From Parietaria judaica (Eukaryota; Streptophyta; Magnoliopsida; Rosales; Urticaceae), in the NCBI GenBank assembly GCA_954871525.1, contig OX940867.1, positions 17,275,343 to 17,339,342 on the forward strand: DNA of 64,000 nucleotides, in the 5' to 3' direction. Shown here piece by piece: positions 45,133 to 58,061 of the stretch. Below the pieces are notes generated by a model. The model had not been told where the DNA came from. It saw nothing but the letters and a program-made list of their open reading frames with translations, and ran no database searches. A program made the position numbers and the translations under genes. Position 1 is the first letter of the stretch, and every line of letters starts with the position of its first letter.

Positions 45133-47875
45133 TGTTGGACATATGTGTCCTTAAACAAGATATTTTTATCCATTTGTAAAAGATTATGACAAGTCGTTGA
45201 ATAAAGATGATGCTTATTATGATAATCTTATTATAGTTTCTGGTAGAGTAAAATAGAATGTTTGATCCTTAGTTCATAATGGATGCAATTATGAATTATT
45301 ATCACAACAGAGTCAATGTGAGGAAGAATTAATAATCATAATAAATGAACTTAAAATGTCCGTGACCTGATTAACTGGGTGGGAGCCCATTAATCGTACA
45401 AGGTCATTAATGTGACTAAGTGACAATCCTATTCTGGATTTTGTGTGTGTCACACTCACTAGAAGTGCATTAAGTATGAAGTGTCTTCATACTGGACTGG
45501 ACCTGACTTAAACTCCGGAAGTTATCATATAAGACTGTCACTGATAACTTGGAGTTGAGTCACTAGTAGATGATCAAATGGATATTCGATCTAAGTCCTG
45601 AGTGATCTTGAGTCCGAGCTGCTGGTTTGATTGTTCTTTGATTTAACCGTTCAAGAACACAATATATTACCGTTTTTCCCAACACTATTATTTTGGGAAC
45701 ATGATAGTCAGCAGTAAGGGTAGCTTGGTCATAGACATGGGCATTACACAGCTCTCTTCAGAGTGATGATGATTCCCTTGATTGTCGGTGGTGAGAAGTG
45801 AGAGGTACCCGAGTGCAACTTATGAATCGAAACCATAAATGGGTCACTCATAATATTACTGACTGAGTCAAGGATGAAAATGCAATGAGGGGCATAACGG
45901 TAGAAACCGCGTGCTCGTGTGTGGATCATCAAGTGAAAGATCAATAACCCAAATTTGATTGTATCAATGGACACCCTGCTGTAATAAATGGAATAATATA
46001 TATTGTATCACTAAAGAGTGCAGCCTCGGGTTTATAGTGGAATAACACCGAGGTTTGACGAACACCCTAGCAGTTCGTTGGAGCTTAAGTGATACGGGTC
46101 CATGGTCCCCAGAATAGCTCCGTAACGGATGATACCTACGTGATAAAGACATTGAAATGTTTTTAAGATTATTTGGCAAGACTCATAAAACTGAAGTCTG
46201 TGACAGACATCAGATAGTTTTATCAGTAGCGTGGCAAAAGTACCATATCTTGGTAACCGAAAATAACTGACAAAATAAAGTAGAATTTGGCTTTTCTGTA
46301 AACATAAAAGTTATTGTAAATTAAATTCTAAGCAACTTTTCTTTTGGAACCGAGTTGTTTCGACTTACGGTTTGTGATTTAGAGAATTTCTAAGTTTGTG
46401 ATCGTTTCGGTAAACTATGAAATTAAATCACATGTCACGAATTTAAATTATGGTGTGTCACCATGAAATTTAAATGTGTGATATTGAGATCAAAGAATAT
46501 TAATATAATTTAATTATTCGAATTTTATTATTAATGTATTATTAATAATTATTCAATAATTAATAGATTTATATTAATATGAAAATAATATATTTTTATA
46601 TATTTTAAAGTGTATAAATCGAATTGGGCCTTGGAATGTGGATCCATTCACATTCGAATGGATAGACTTTGGTCTTTCCATAATTGCGGCAAAAGTACTA
46701 AATATTTTGGTATTTGAGAAAAACCCTAAAATCAATTTAATCCATTGGATCGGTTATGATTTAATATCAACCGTTGGATTAGGATATTGATGAATTCGAA
46801 ATTAATAACTTGGTGATCAAGTTTCATTTTTTCGAATTTGATTAATTAATTATATCCGTTAGATCGGTCTAAGATTTAATCTTTACCGTCGGATTGGAAA
46901 TTAATTATATATATTTATATTATTTTCGAATTATTGTTTATGGATAAATTCGAAATTGTTTTTATTAAATCTTTTAATATTTGATTTTATCCTAAACTAA
47001 TTTGATCCATTAGATCGGTTTAAAGATTTATCTCAACCGTCGGATCTAGATAATGATAATTCGAATTTTAATATATATATATATATATATATATAATTCG
47101 AATTTATAAAGATAAGAAGATAAGATTGGATTTTTGTTTTTATCCAAATCTTTCTTATTTAATTAAATCCCTAATTAATTATATCCATTGGATTTAGATA
47201 AGATTAAATCTGGACCATTGGATTGAGATAATTAATTATATTTAATATATGAAATTCAAAAATTAGGGAGAGAATTTCTCCAATTCGGTTACGGTTTGAG
47301 CCTATAAATAGGAGGCTCATTCTACACATTTTTCTCACCTTTCCCCAAAGAAAAATTCGAACTCTCTCTCCTTCAGGGTCTGCGAATTTTCTCTCTGATC
47401 TCTCTTTCTGGTTCGGCTTAAGAGACTTAGTTCTCTGGAAGCTTAAAAAGAACCATCAGTTTAAATTTTGCGACGGAGTCCTGCCGGCGAAGCCCACGCT
47501 TCGGTACGAGGATTCCAGGAGAATATCTCGGAAGATCATGGGAGTTTCCCTCAGCACCGGCGGAGCCCTGCCCGATTCAGAACGCGCAGCCGGAAGTCGT
47601 CATTAGAGGTACGGCCTTATGCATTGTGTTAATAAACGCAACCATTTACTGCTTTCTATTTATTTCCTATTATGACTAGATTGTTAATAATGATTTATGA
47701 ATATTAAATTACATAATATTTATCAGATCTTGTTATATGTTTATTATCCGATATCCGGACCGTTGTACGGATAACATGTTTTTCCGCTTTAAATTAATTT
47801 TTTAAATGTTACCCGGACGGTTCGGAGGTATAATTCGTGGTAATTTACACGGAATCCGAGACGTGATTTCCAACA
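45133..47875 (+). repeat. 3' LTR of the right copia arm
   Basis: 2743 bp, TGTTGGACATATGTG...TTTCCAACA. It has the same U3 modules as 30178-32901 in inverted orientation. Gypsy integrase sequence resumes at 47876. Confidence 0.93.
47303..47310 (+). promoter_or_regulatory. TATA box of the right-arm LTR
   Basis: TATAAATA within the inverted repeat GAGCC-TATAAATAGGA-GGCTC (47298-47318). Transcript start is probably about 30 bp downstream, near 'attctacacat'. Confidence 0.7.
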
Positions 47876-48350
47876 TTACTCTCCATCTTTTGAAAAATCC
47901 TTTGAACCGTTTGGAAACGAACTGCGGAAAATTATCGGCTATTATTTTTCTTGGCAAACCAAATTTTGTGAAGATGTTTTTTCCATACTTAGCTCTACAC
48001 GTTGGAGTCTTTGATATTTGCAAAAGACTCGGCTTCAGCCCAGCCCAGTTGGTGAAGAAATCTATGACCACCAACATGAACCTCTTCTGCTTCTTTGATA
48101 TCGGGAGTGATCCGACGATGTCCATCGACCATTTCATGAACGGGTGTGGCACCAATATTGCGTGCTTTTGACAACTCTTATACCTACGAGCATAATTGTT
48201 ACAGTCCGCCTTCATCACTTCCGAAAAATAACCCTGTCGCCTTATCTTTCAAAGAATTGATCTCCCGCCAGAGTGATTTTCACAATCCCCTTCATGAATT
48301 TATTTCATGACCTAGTCGGCTTCGCTCGCTCCTAAGGATCGCAGGTTATC
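47876..48350 (-). pseudogene. Gypsy integrase N-terminal and core part (block A)
   Basis: KADCNNYARRYKSCQKHAI, FMKWSMDIVGSLPISKKQK and IIADNFPQFVSKRFKGFF, parallel to 14896-15380. It is cut at 47876 by the copia LTR. Near 48350 a deletion of about 390 bp, with repeated 'aatttatttcatgac' at its edges, removed the linker to RNase H. Confidence 0.85.
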
Positions 48351-48362
48351 TTCTCGCGGAAT

Positions 48363-49119
48363 TTATTTCATGACGTCTGCATGTGAATTATCTCCTCGCA
48401 GAATCTGTCCGAGTGTGAACTCTTTAAATTCCGCGATTCGATTCTTCACAGCCTTGAAGTAAGCCTCCATCCTCTCGTCGTGTCTCTCATATTCCCCGTT
48501 AATCTGGTTTACGACTAACTGAGAATATGAGGACTCGACGAGCCTTGTTGCTCCCACCGCCTTCCCCATGCGCAAACCTGAAATAAGAGCTTCGTATTCC
48601 GCCTCGTTGTTGGTAGCTCTGAAGCTAAATCTGTAGGTTCTCCCGATCACTGCTCCCATCGGCAAGATTAGTCGAATGCCTGCTCCAGCTCTTTGCATGT
48701 AGAGGACAGTCAACCTTCAGCTTCCATTCTCCATTCTCATCTTTCCAAATTCTCCTCGTCGAGGGTAGCTTGACAAGAATATCCGCCAGCACTTGAGACT
48801 TCATGTTGGTCCTAACTCTGTACTCGATGTCATACTCCCCTAGGCGTACTGACCATTTCGTCATGCGACCAGACTGATTAGTGTTGTAGAGGAGTGCCCT
48901 AATTAGCATGTCCGTCATGATTACGATGGTGTGCATTTGGAAATGATGTCTCAGCTTCGTCGGCGCCTCTTTGATGGCGAGGACTAGCTTTTCTATTTGC
49001 GGGTATCTCGTCTCTGCTCCGACTAGCTTCCTGCTAGTGTATGTGATCGGGTTCTGCTTTCCCTTATCCTCCCATACTAACACTACACTGACCGCTACAG
49101 GCGTCACTGCCACGTACAA
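48363..49119 (-). pseudogene. Gypsy archaeal-type RNase H and RNase H1 (block A)
   Basis: RNase H1 (YTSRKLVGAETRYPQIEKL, TDMLIRALLYNTNQSGRMTK) at 49119-48625 overlaps, in a shifted frame, the archaeal-type RNase H (TNNEAEYEALISGLRMGKAV, YSQLVVNQINGEYERHD) at 48713-48363. Same break position and same order as block B. Confidence 0.88.
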
Positions 49120-50262
49120 GTATAGAACTTCTCATGCGACGGGTTTGGTCAATATCGGAGGTGTTGAAAAGTAGGATTTTAGCTCTTGGAAGGCTTTCTT
49201 GCACGCTTCTGTCCATTCGAACTTCTTGTTCTTCCTTAACATTTGTTAGAAAAGAAGATTCTTGTCCGCTGATCTTGAAATGAACTTGTTGAGCGTTGCG
49301 ATCCTTTTTATTGCATGGTGCTGGCATGCTCCTGATGGCTTCCACTTGATCCAGACTTACCTCGTTCCCTTGCTGCGTCACCAAATATTCGAGGAACTTC
49401 CCCGACGAGACTCCGAAGGTACACTTGGTCGGGTTCAACTTCATGTTGTGTTTGTTAATAACCTCAAAGCATTCTCGTAAATGGGCAATGTGCATTTCTG
49501 CCTTCAAGGATTTAACCAACATGTCATCGATGTATACCTCCACCATATTACCAGCCGCTGGTAGGTAGCCCATGCATCTTTCAATCCAAAAGGCATTACC
49601 TTGTACCAGTAGATCCCTCTTTCGTTGATGAAGGTTGTTTTCTCTTCATCGCCCGGGTCCATCATGATATGGTTATACCCCGAATATGCGTCCATGAAAT
49701 TCAAGAGCTCCTATCATCATGTGGCATCGACATGCCGGTCAATATGGGGCATAAGAAAACTATCTTTCGGGCAAGCTTTGTTAAGATCGGTGAAATCTAT
49801 ACAAACACGCTACTTCCCATTTTTCTTCTTGACGATGACCGTGTTTGCCAACCACTCTGGGTACTTGACTTCTCGGATTGCTCCCATCCCTAACATCCTG
49901 TCGACTTCATCGTTGATGACCTTGTTCCTGTCCGCTGCTAACTTTCTTCGCTTCCGCTTCACTGACTTATGACTTGGGTCCACGTTGAGCTAATGGGATA
50001 TGATGCGAAGGTTTATTCCTGGCATATCTTCATGCATCCAAGAGAAACTCTCTTTGTTCTCTTTCAAGAACTCAATGAGTTTGCTTTTCAACTCGTCGCC
50101 CAAACCGACTCCTACTTGTTCCACCATCTCTAACTCGGGCCGGCATTCGGATGCTCGACTCTCATCGTCTTTGTATTCTCCTTTCGCCTCGCTCGCTTCT
50201 CTTTCACCTTGCATTCTTCCTTCAAATGCTTCCTTAGGGCCTTCTTGATCATCTACCATCAT
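49120..50262 (-). pseudogene. Gypsy reverse transcriptase (block A)
   Basis: From 50262: an acidic spacer, FSWMHEDMPGI, then a decayed RT N-terminus (RRKLAADRNKVINDEVDR, YPEWLANTVIVKKKNGK) in broken frames. DAYSGYNHIMMDPGDEEKTT and the catalytic VYIDDMLVKSLKAEMHIAHL at 49573 onward follow, then KCTFGVSSGKFLEYLVTQQG. Frameshifts lie near 49980, 49700, 49560 and 49310. Block B has lost everything upstream of about 16700, so this is the only RT core. Confidence 0.88.
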
Positions 50263-50348
50263 CGCGCTCGACCCTTCTGCTGCTCATTGTTATTTGATCC
50301 TTTTTGCAACATCGGACTCATCTCTCTTCAGATTTATCCGATAGTTGT

Positions 50349-51277
50349 TCATGTAGCACATGCGGTATGCCTCCATACTTCATCTGATCTCCATGATTCT
50401 TCCCTTCGGCTCCGGGAACTTAATACATCGGAAGTCGATGGAATCGCCTTCATCATATGGATCCATGGTCGCCCCATGATGATGTTGAAGCTTGAGGGAA
50501 AATACATAACGACGAACTTAACAATCTTGTTGACTCCTTTAGCGCATACCATTATCCTAATCATTCCCATGGAATAAGCGGTATCACCGTTGAATCCAGT
50601 AAGGCCTCTGGGCGCTCCGTAAATCTTGTCTTGGTCGACGTCAGTTTGTTTCAACGTCTCCATGAAGATGATGTCTACTGAGCTTCCATTTTCGAAGAGC
50701 ACGCGATCGACGGGGTTGTGAATGTTGAGCGTTATCATAAAAGCATCGTCCTGGTCACCAGGGATTATACCCTCTCTCGAGAAGGCAATTGGAACCTCGT
50801 CGCCCGAAACTCCCTCTCTGCTTGCTTCGAGGTCATCGTCGCAATGCTTTGCTCGTTGCTGATAAGCTTGATGTTGTTCACCGTGTCCTCGCAAAGTGGT
50901 GATCCTCCCATGATCATATGGATGCGACTCCTTGTCGCTAAAGGTTCCTCGTCGCACTCTTCCTGCTCTACTTACTGGACCTTTTCCTTGAAGGTGGGCT
51001 CTCTACGCCCTTGACCTTTCCAAGACGCTCATCTTCCTATCCGCTGATCGCCTCCTCCGCCATTACCATTGGCGCTTTTCTGGAACGGAGTATCATAGGG
51101 GTCTCCTAAGTCCACGCTCTTCATATCTCCCTGTGTCCATTTCTCCACGAGACGCCTTTTCAGGGTGTAGTATTCCACCGTCGCTTGTCCCTTATTCTTG
51201 TGGAAATCAAGTATTTGTTAAAGTGTCTAGGCACTCAAACAAATCCTTGTGATCTTTCATGCTCGGCCGGCTGCTCC
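50349..51277 (-). pseudogene. Gypsy protease and Gag C-terminus (block A)
   Basis: 50957-50349 encodes an aspartic-protease-like segment (NPVDRVLFENGSSVDIIFME, GFNGDTAYSMGMIRIMV, FNIIMGRPWIHMMKAIPS). The usual D-x-G-S catalytic Asp reads Glu here (FENGSS). Upstream, 51277-51000 holds remnants of the Gag C-terminal spacer (ATVEYYTLKRRLVEKWTQGD). It ends at the solo LTR. Confidence 0.82.
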
Positions 51278-52691
51278 TGTTGAACATGTGTCCTCAAACA
51301 AGCTGTCATTTCTCTAATTGTAAAAGATTTTGACCAAAGTCGTTGAATAAAAGATGTTACTTATTATGTTAATCTTATTATAGTTTCTAGTAGAGTAAAA
51401 TAGAATGTTTGTTCCATAGTTCATAAAGGATGCAATTATGTTATTATTATCACAACCGAGTCAATATGAGGAAGAATTAATGATCATAATAAATGAACTT
51501 AAAATATCCGTTACCTGATTAACAGGGTGGGAGCCCATTAATCGTTTAAGGTCATTAATGTGACTAAGTGATAATCCTATTCTGGATTAAGTGTGTGTCA
51601 CACTCACTAGAAGTGCATTAAGTATGAAGCGGCTTCATACTGGAGTAGATCAGACTTAAACTCCGGAAGTTGTTATATAAGACCGCGACTGACAACTTGG
51701 AGTTAAGTCACTAGTAGATGATCAAATGGATATTCGATCTAAGTCCTGAGTGACCTCAAGCCTGGACTGTTAACTTGATTGTTCTTTGATTTAACTGTTA
51801 AAGAACACATTTTACTGTCGTTCCCAAAGCTGCAATTTTGGGAACATAAGAGTCAATAAATAAGAGTAGCTTGGTCATAGACACGGACATCACATAGCTC
51901 TCTTCAGAGTCAAGATTATTCCCTTGATTGTTAGTGGTACGAAGAGAGGTACCCGTGCACAACTTATGAATCAAAACCATAAGTGGGTTACTCACAATAT
52001 AACTAACTGAGTTGAGTAGGAAAATGCAATGAGAGGCAAAACGGTAAAAACCGCCTACTCATGTGTGGATCATCAAGTGAAAGATCAATAACCCAAATTT
52101 GATTGTATCGATGGACACCTTGATATAAAGGGAATAATATATATTGTATCTCTAAAGAGTGCAGGCTCGGGTTTATAGTGGAATAACACCGAGGTTTGAC
52201 GAACCACTAGCAGCTCGTTGGAACTTTAGTGATACGGGTCCATGGTTCCAAGGGTAGCTCCGGAACGGATGATACGTACGTGATTTAAACATTCGGTATG
52301 TTTTCTCATTTGTCTGGATTCATAAAACTAGAGTCTGTGTCAGACTTTGGAAGTTTTATTTTTGACGTGGCAAAAGTACCAAAGTTTGGTGCTGAAAATT
52401 TAACTGATAAAATAAAGTTGAATTTAGATTTTTCATCAACTGTAAAGTTTTTGGAAATTAAATTCTAAGAGACATTTCTTTTGGAACCGAGTCGTTTCGA
52501 CGTACGGTTTGTGAAATTTAATCATATATCACAAATTTAAATGGTGGTGTTGCAACACGACATTTAATGTGTGATATTGAGATCAGAGGTCAATAATATA
52601 ATTTAATTATTTGGATTTAATTATTAATATTCTTATTTAAAATTAATTAATAATTAATAGATTTATGTTATTTAAATAAAAATATATATTT

Positions 52692-52725
<34 letters not shown>

Positions 52726-53862
52726 TCTGTAGAAATAATGCGGCCCAAGTAAATGTGTAAGTTCGGCTTACACGAATTTGCTTGGATTTGGACTTTCCAA
52801 ATATGCGGCATAAGTACCTATGTTTAGGTATTAATGGAAAAACTTGAAATTAATTTGGTTCATTAGATCGGTAAAATTTGATCTTAACCGTTGGATCAAG
52901 ATAATTAATTTGGAAAGCTAAATTCGAAAATGACTTGGTGACCAAGCATGGATTTCGAAATTTCTTAATTAATTATATCCATTGGATTAGTTTAAGATTT
53001 AATCTTAACCATTGGATTGGAAATTAATTAACATGTATATATGGAAATGGAAAGTTTGAATTCTTTATAATGGAGATCGAATTTTTGCTTGGTGAACAAG
53101 TAATGATGCTTGACTTTATGCTAAATCAATATGGTCCATTAGATTGGTTATGGAATTAATTCCAACCATTGGATCTAGACTATTGATTTCAAAAATTCCA
53201 TATACATGCGTAGGGAATTCGAATTCTCTTATATAAGGAAGTGATTGGATAATTGATTTATTCATGGTTTTCTTATTTGGTTAAATCCCTAATTAATCCT
53301 AACCATTGGATCATTGGTGATTCAATCTTGGCCATTATTTTGGAGTGATTAATTATATTTACCCATTATAGAATTCGACATTCATGCATGGAAACTTCCC
53401 TTATTGGCTTCTCCATAAGCCTATAAATACAAGGCTCATTCTAAACATTTCACACACCTTCCCCAGAGCAAGAATTTGATATCTCTCTCTCTAGAGTCTG
53501 CGAATTCTTAGCCTTCCCGGAAGATCACTGGAGTTTGCCTTAGCATCGGCGAAGCTCTGCCCAGTTCAGAACGCGCAGCCGGAATCGTCATCACCTGAGG
53601 TACGGCCTTCTGCATTGGGTCAATAAATGCAAACCTTTATTTACAGTTTATTTATTTCCTATAGACTAGATTATTAATAATGAATTTATGAAAAATTAAA
53701 TTAGTAATAATTTATCATATATTGATTTTGGTTATTATACGATGCTCAAATCGTTGAACGGGTAACATGTTTTTTCCGCTTTAAATATTTTTTAAATGTT
53801 TCCCGGACGGTTTGACGGCATAAATCGTGATAATATCGGGAAATGTAATGAACTTTCCAACA
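51278..53862 (+). repeat. Solo copia LTR 1
   Basis: 2585 bp, TGTTGAACATGTG...TTTCCAACA, with flanking gctcc (51273-51277) and actcc (53863-53867), 4 of 5 matching. No interior sequence. Gypsy gag coding continues on both sides. It is diverged from the composite's LTRs and closer to solo LTR 2. An (AT)n run is at about 52697-52722. Confidence 0.88.
53422..53429 (+). promoter_or_regulatory. TATA box of solo LTR 1
   Basis: TATAAATA flanked by AAGCC/AAGGCTC, the same framed TATA as in the other LTRs. Confidence 0.6.
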
Positions 53863-53867
53863 ACTCC

Positions 53868-54832
53868 GCCTTAGCGCTTCGGACATTATAGGCTTGCGCC
53901 CTCCTGCTGTCGTGATAAGTGGGAGCTGACGGGTAATGTCCTCAGCGCGGCTCGTTTATTCCTGGCGGCTTCATCGCGGGGATGATTTCTCCTGTTGTCG
54001 GGGCCTTCTTCTCCTCTGCCCCGTACTTCCTGGGCAAAATGGTTGTTTCATACTCCAAAGTCATGTAGATCGTGGCCTTGTCCAGAGCATCTTTGATCGT
54101 CGTTGGTTGGCTTTTGGTAAGCTCCTCGCGAAAAAAGGCTTCGTACCATAAGCCACGCTTCAGTGCCAAGATGGCGACTGAATCCTCGACTCTCGAGATT
54201 TTTTCTAGCACCTCCTTGAATCTCCTAATGAACTTCCGCAGTCCCTCGTCTCTGCCATGCTCTAGATTCCAAAGGTCCGTAATGTTCACCTCTGTTTGCA
54301 CGTACATAGAGTAGTGCTTTAACAAGTGAGACACTAGGTCACCGAAACAGTGGATGGAGTTTGGCGGGAGCCTCGAGAACCACTCCAAAGCTGCTCCTTG
54401 CAAGCTATCCACGATAAGGTGGCACAATATCGACTCTCTCTGGTCCGTGAGCGTTCACCCTTCCCGTCACTATGCAGAAGGCCTTAACGTGCGCTTTTGG
54501 GTCCGTCACCCCTTTAAAATACGTGACCCTAATCTTTGGCATGTCATGCACACCAGCGTTGGATATCGTCACTGAGAAATAGGTACTTCTCGTTTCCTCC
54601 ACGAGCCGGTCGATTTATGGGTCCGCGCTCGTCGTCGTGTGCATTTGGGACGTGACGTATCCCATTCTAGAGTTTAAGTGTCTGATCGCTCTGCTGATCT
54701 GGTCTTGCCCTTCCACTAACTGGTTCGTCGGCATCGCAGTCGGTGGTAATGGTTGTGGCATCTCGATAGTCTACCCCTGTCGCGGTGGTAGGTTGAGTTG
54801 AGGATAGTTGATTCCTCGCTCCATGAATTGCC
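53868..54832 (-). pseudogene. Gypsy Gag core (block A)
   Basis: Retrotransposon gag domain: FKGVTDPKAHVKAFCIVTGR (54602-54405) then, in a shifted frame, MCHLIVDSLQGAALEWFSRL, PNSIHCFGDLVSHLLKHYS and GRDEGLRKFIRRFKEVLEKI (54427-53942). The sequence upstream to 54832 is the degenerate N-terminal region. It is bounded by the two solo LTRs. Confidence 0.88.
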
Positions 54833-57577
54833 TGTTGGACATGTCTCCTTAAACAAGCTGTCTTTTCCCTAATTGTAAAAGATTTTGACCAAAGTCGTTG
54901 AATAAAAGATGTTACTTATTATGTTAATCTTATTATAGTTTCTGGTAAAGTAAAATAGAATGTTTGTTCCATAGTTCATAAAGGATGCAATTATGTTATT
55001 ATTATCACAACCGAGTCAATGTGAGGAAGAATTAATAATCATAATAAATGAACTTAAAATGTCCGTGACCTGATTAACTAGGTGGGAGCCCATTAATCGT
55101 ATAAGGTCATTAATGTGACTAATTGATAATACAATTCTGGATTAAGTGCGTGTGTCACACTCACTAGAAGTGCATTAAGTATGAAGCGGCTTCATACTGG
55201 ACTGGACTGGATCTGACTTAAACTCCGGAAGTTGTTATATAAGACCGTCACTAACAACTTGGAGTTGAGTCACTAGTATATGATCACATGGATAGTCGAT
55301 CTAAGTCCTGAGTGACCTCGAGCCTGGACTGTTGACTTGATTTTTCTTTGATTTAACTGTTCAAGAACATATTTTACTTCTGTTCCCAATACTGCAATTT
55401 TGGGAACATGATAGTCAACAGATAAGGGTAGCTTGGTCATAGACGCGGACATCACATAGCTCTCTTCAGAGTCAAGATGATTTCCTTGATTGTTAGTGGT
55501 AAGAAGTTAGAGGTACCCATGCGCAACTTATGAATCGAAACCATAAGTGTGTTACTCACAATATTACTAACTGAGTTGAGGATGAAAATGCAATGAGAGG
55601 CAAAACGGTAAAAACCGCCTGCTCGTGTGTGGATCATCAAGTGAAAGATCAATAACCCGAATTTGATTGTGTCAATGGACACCTTGCTATAAAGGGAATA
55701 AAATATATTGTATCACTAGAGAGTGCAGCCTCGGGTTTATAGTGGATTAACACCGAGGTTTGGCGAACCACTAGCAGTTCGTTGAAGCTTCAGTGATACG
55801 GGTCCATGGTCCCACGGATAGCTCCGGAACGGATGATAGGTATGTGATTTAAACATTCAATATGTTTTATCATTTGTAAGGATTCATAAAACTAGAGTCT
55901 GTGTCAGACCTTGGAAGTTTTATTTTTGACGTGGCAAAAGTACCAAAGTTTGGTGCTGGAAATTTAACTGATAAAAGAAAGTTGAATTTAAATTTTTTTC
56001 ATCAATTGCAAATTTGTTGAAAATTAAATTCTAAGAGACTTTTCTTTTGGAACCGAGTCGTTTCGACGTACGGTTTTTGATTTAGAGAATTTACAAGTTT
56101 ACGATCGTTTTCGTAAATATGTGAAATTTAATCACATGTCACGAATTTAAATGGTTATGTTGCACCACAACATTTAATGTGTGGTATTGAGATCAGAGGT
56201 TAATAATATAATTTAATTATTTTGATTTAATTATTAATATTCTTATTAATAATAAATTAATAATTAATAGATTTATGTTATTTAAATAAAAATATATATT
56301 TGGTATATATATCAATGTGTAGAAATAATGCGGCCCAAGTAAATGTGTGAGTTAGGCTTACACGAATTTACTTTGATGTGGCATAAGTACCTATGTTTAG
56401 GTATTAATAGAAAACCTTGAAATTAATTTGATTCATTAGATCGGTCAAGTTTGATCTTAACCGTTGCATCATGATAATTAATTTGAAAGGCTAAATTCAA
56501 AAATGACTCCGTGACCAAGCATGAATTTTGAAATTGCTTAATTAATTACATCCATTGGATTAGTTTAAGATTTAATCTTAACCATTGGATTGGAAATTAA
56601 TTGACATGTATATATAGAAATGCAAAATTCGAATTCTTTATAATGGAGGTTGAATTTTTGCTTGGTGAACAAGTAATGAGGCTTGACTTTATGATAAATC
56701 AATATGGTCCATTAGATTGGTTATGGAATTAATTCCAACCATTGGATATAGACTATTGATTTCAAAATTTCCATATGCATGCATAGAGAATTCGAATTCT
56801 CTTATATAAGAAGTGATTGGATAATTGATTTATTCATGGTTTCCTTATTTGGTTAAATCCCTAATTAATCCTAACCATTGGATCATTGGTGATTTAATAT
56901 TGGCCATTGGTTTGGAGTGATTAATTATATTTGCCCATTATAAAATTCGAAATTCATGCATGGAAGCTTCCCTTATTGGCTTCTCCATAAGCCTATAAAT
57001 ACAAGGCTCATTCTACACATTTCACACACCTTCCCCAGAGCAAGAATTCGATCTCTCTCTCTCTCTAGAGTCTGCGAATTTCTTAGCCTCTAATCTCTTT
57101 TTTTCTAGTTCGGCTTAGTGAGACGTTGTTCTCCGAAAGCTTTTAAAAAAAAACCCTCAGTTAAAGTTTTTGCAACGGAGTCCTACCGGCGAAGCCCATG
57201 CTTCGGCACGAGGAGTCCAGGAGAATATCCCGGAAGATCACGGGAGTTTCTCTCAGCATTGGCGAAGCCCTGCTCAGTTCAGAACGCGCAGCTAGAATCG
57301 TTATCACCTGAGGTACGGTCTTATGCATTGGGTCAATAAATGCAAACATCTATTTACACTTTATTTATTTCCTATAGACTAGATTATTAATAATGAATTT
57401 ATGAACAGTTAAATTAGTAATAATTTATCAGATCTTGATTCATAGTAATTATCCGATGTTAATATGTTGTACGGAGTAACAAGTTTTCCGCTTTAAATAT
57501 TTTTTAAATGTTACCCGGACGCATTAGCGGCATATATCGTGATAATATTATCGAGAAACGTAATGAACTTCCCAACA
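54833..57577 (+). repeat. Solo copia LTR 2
   Basis: 2745 bp, TGTTGGACATGTC...TTCCCAACA, with a perfect 5-bp duplication ttgcc at 54828-54832 and 57578-57582. It formed by LTR-LTR recombination of a full insertion in gypsy gag. Confidence 0.92.
56994..57001 (+). promoter_or_regulatory. TATA box of solo LTR 2
   Basis: TATAAATA in AAGCC-TATAAATAC-AAGGCTC. Confidence 0.6.
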
Positions 57578-57582
57578 TTGCC

Positions 57583-58014
57583 GAGCAGTCCCACTCATGT
57601 TTCCATTATGGAAATTATTTTCATTGGCGTATGGGAACCATGGCGGGAGATTGCCCTGGCTTTCGTGCATGGGCGAAGGAAGCACGCTCCCTCCATTCAT
57701 CGTTGCTTCTGCTCTCCTGCGGATCCGCCTTATGCCGATCCTCGTGCGCCATTCGCTGCTTGTCCTGCTGCTATCCTCGCATTGCCTCCCTGCATCGAAG
57801 CTCCACAGAACTGTCGATCCCTATGCTCCAGTGCTGCTATCTTGCGTTGATACTCCTCCACCGTTTGGAACGTCGTTTGAACCATGGAGGAACTCCCCGG
57901 TTATTGGATTGGTAGGGAATTCTCAACGTCTTGACGTCCTAAGGCTGCCAACTCATGTTGCCGCTACCGCTCTTCCTCCTGCCTCTGTGCGTCCAACTCG
58001 TTCTCCGTCGCCAT
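57583..58014 (-). pseudogene. Gypsy Gag N-terminus (block A)
   Basis: The ATG at 58014, about 50 bp after the PBS, starts MATENELDAQRQEEER and then meets an in-frame stop. Gln/Glu-rich text continues in pieces (QTVEEYQRKIAALEHRDRQ). It is cut at 57583 by solo LTR 2. Confidence 0.7.
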
Positions 58015-58061
58015 TTTTCAGAAAACTTTGTGATTTAGCTACGCGTTGAAAAGCATCTCTG

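Larger units (their letters stand above)
30178..47875. mobile_element. Head-to-head composite of two Gag-less copia elements
   Basis: The left arm lies on the minus strand: LTR 30178-32901, RNase H and RT 32917-34827, decayed integrase and protease to about 35950, leader 35990 to about 37317. The right arm lies on the plus strand: a 158-bp LTR remnant, PBS, leader, pol with an internal 2.4-kb tandem duplication, and full LTR 45133-47875. The arms meet in AT-rich sequence near 37318. The outer flanks (cttcttc / ttact) are not a target duplication, and 266 bp of gypsy sequence is missing between them. Two insertions in opposite orientation have therefore recombined or been deleted together. Confidence 0.8.

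Noticed and set aside
57508..58049. Plus-strand frames over the gypsy Gag N-terminus
   Set aside because: Antisense shadows. The minus strand has the PBS-adjacent ATG and Gag-like text.
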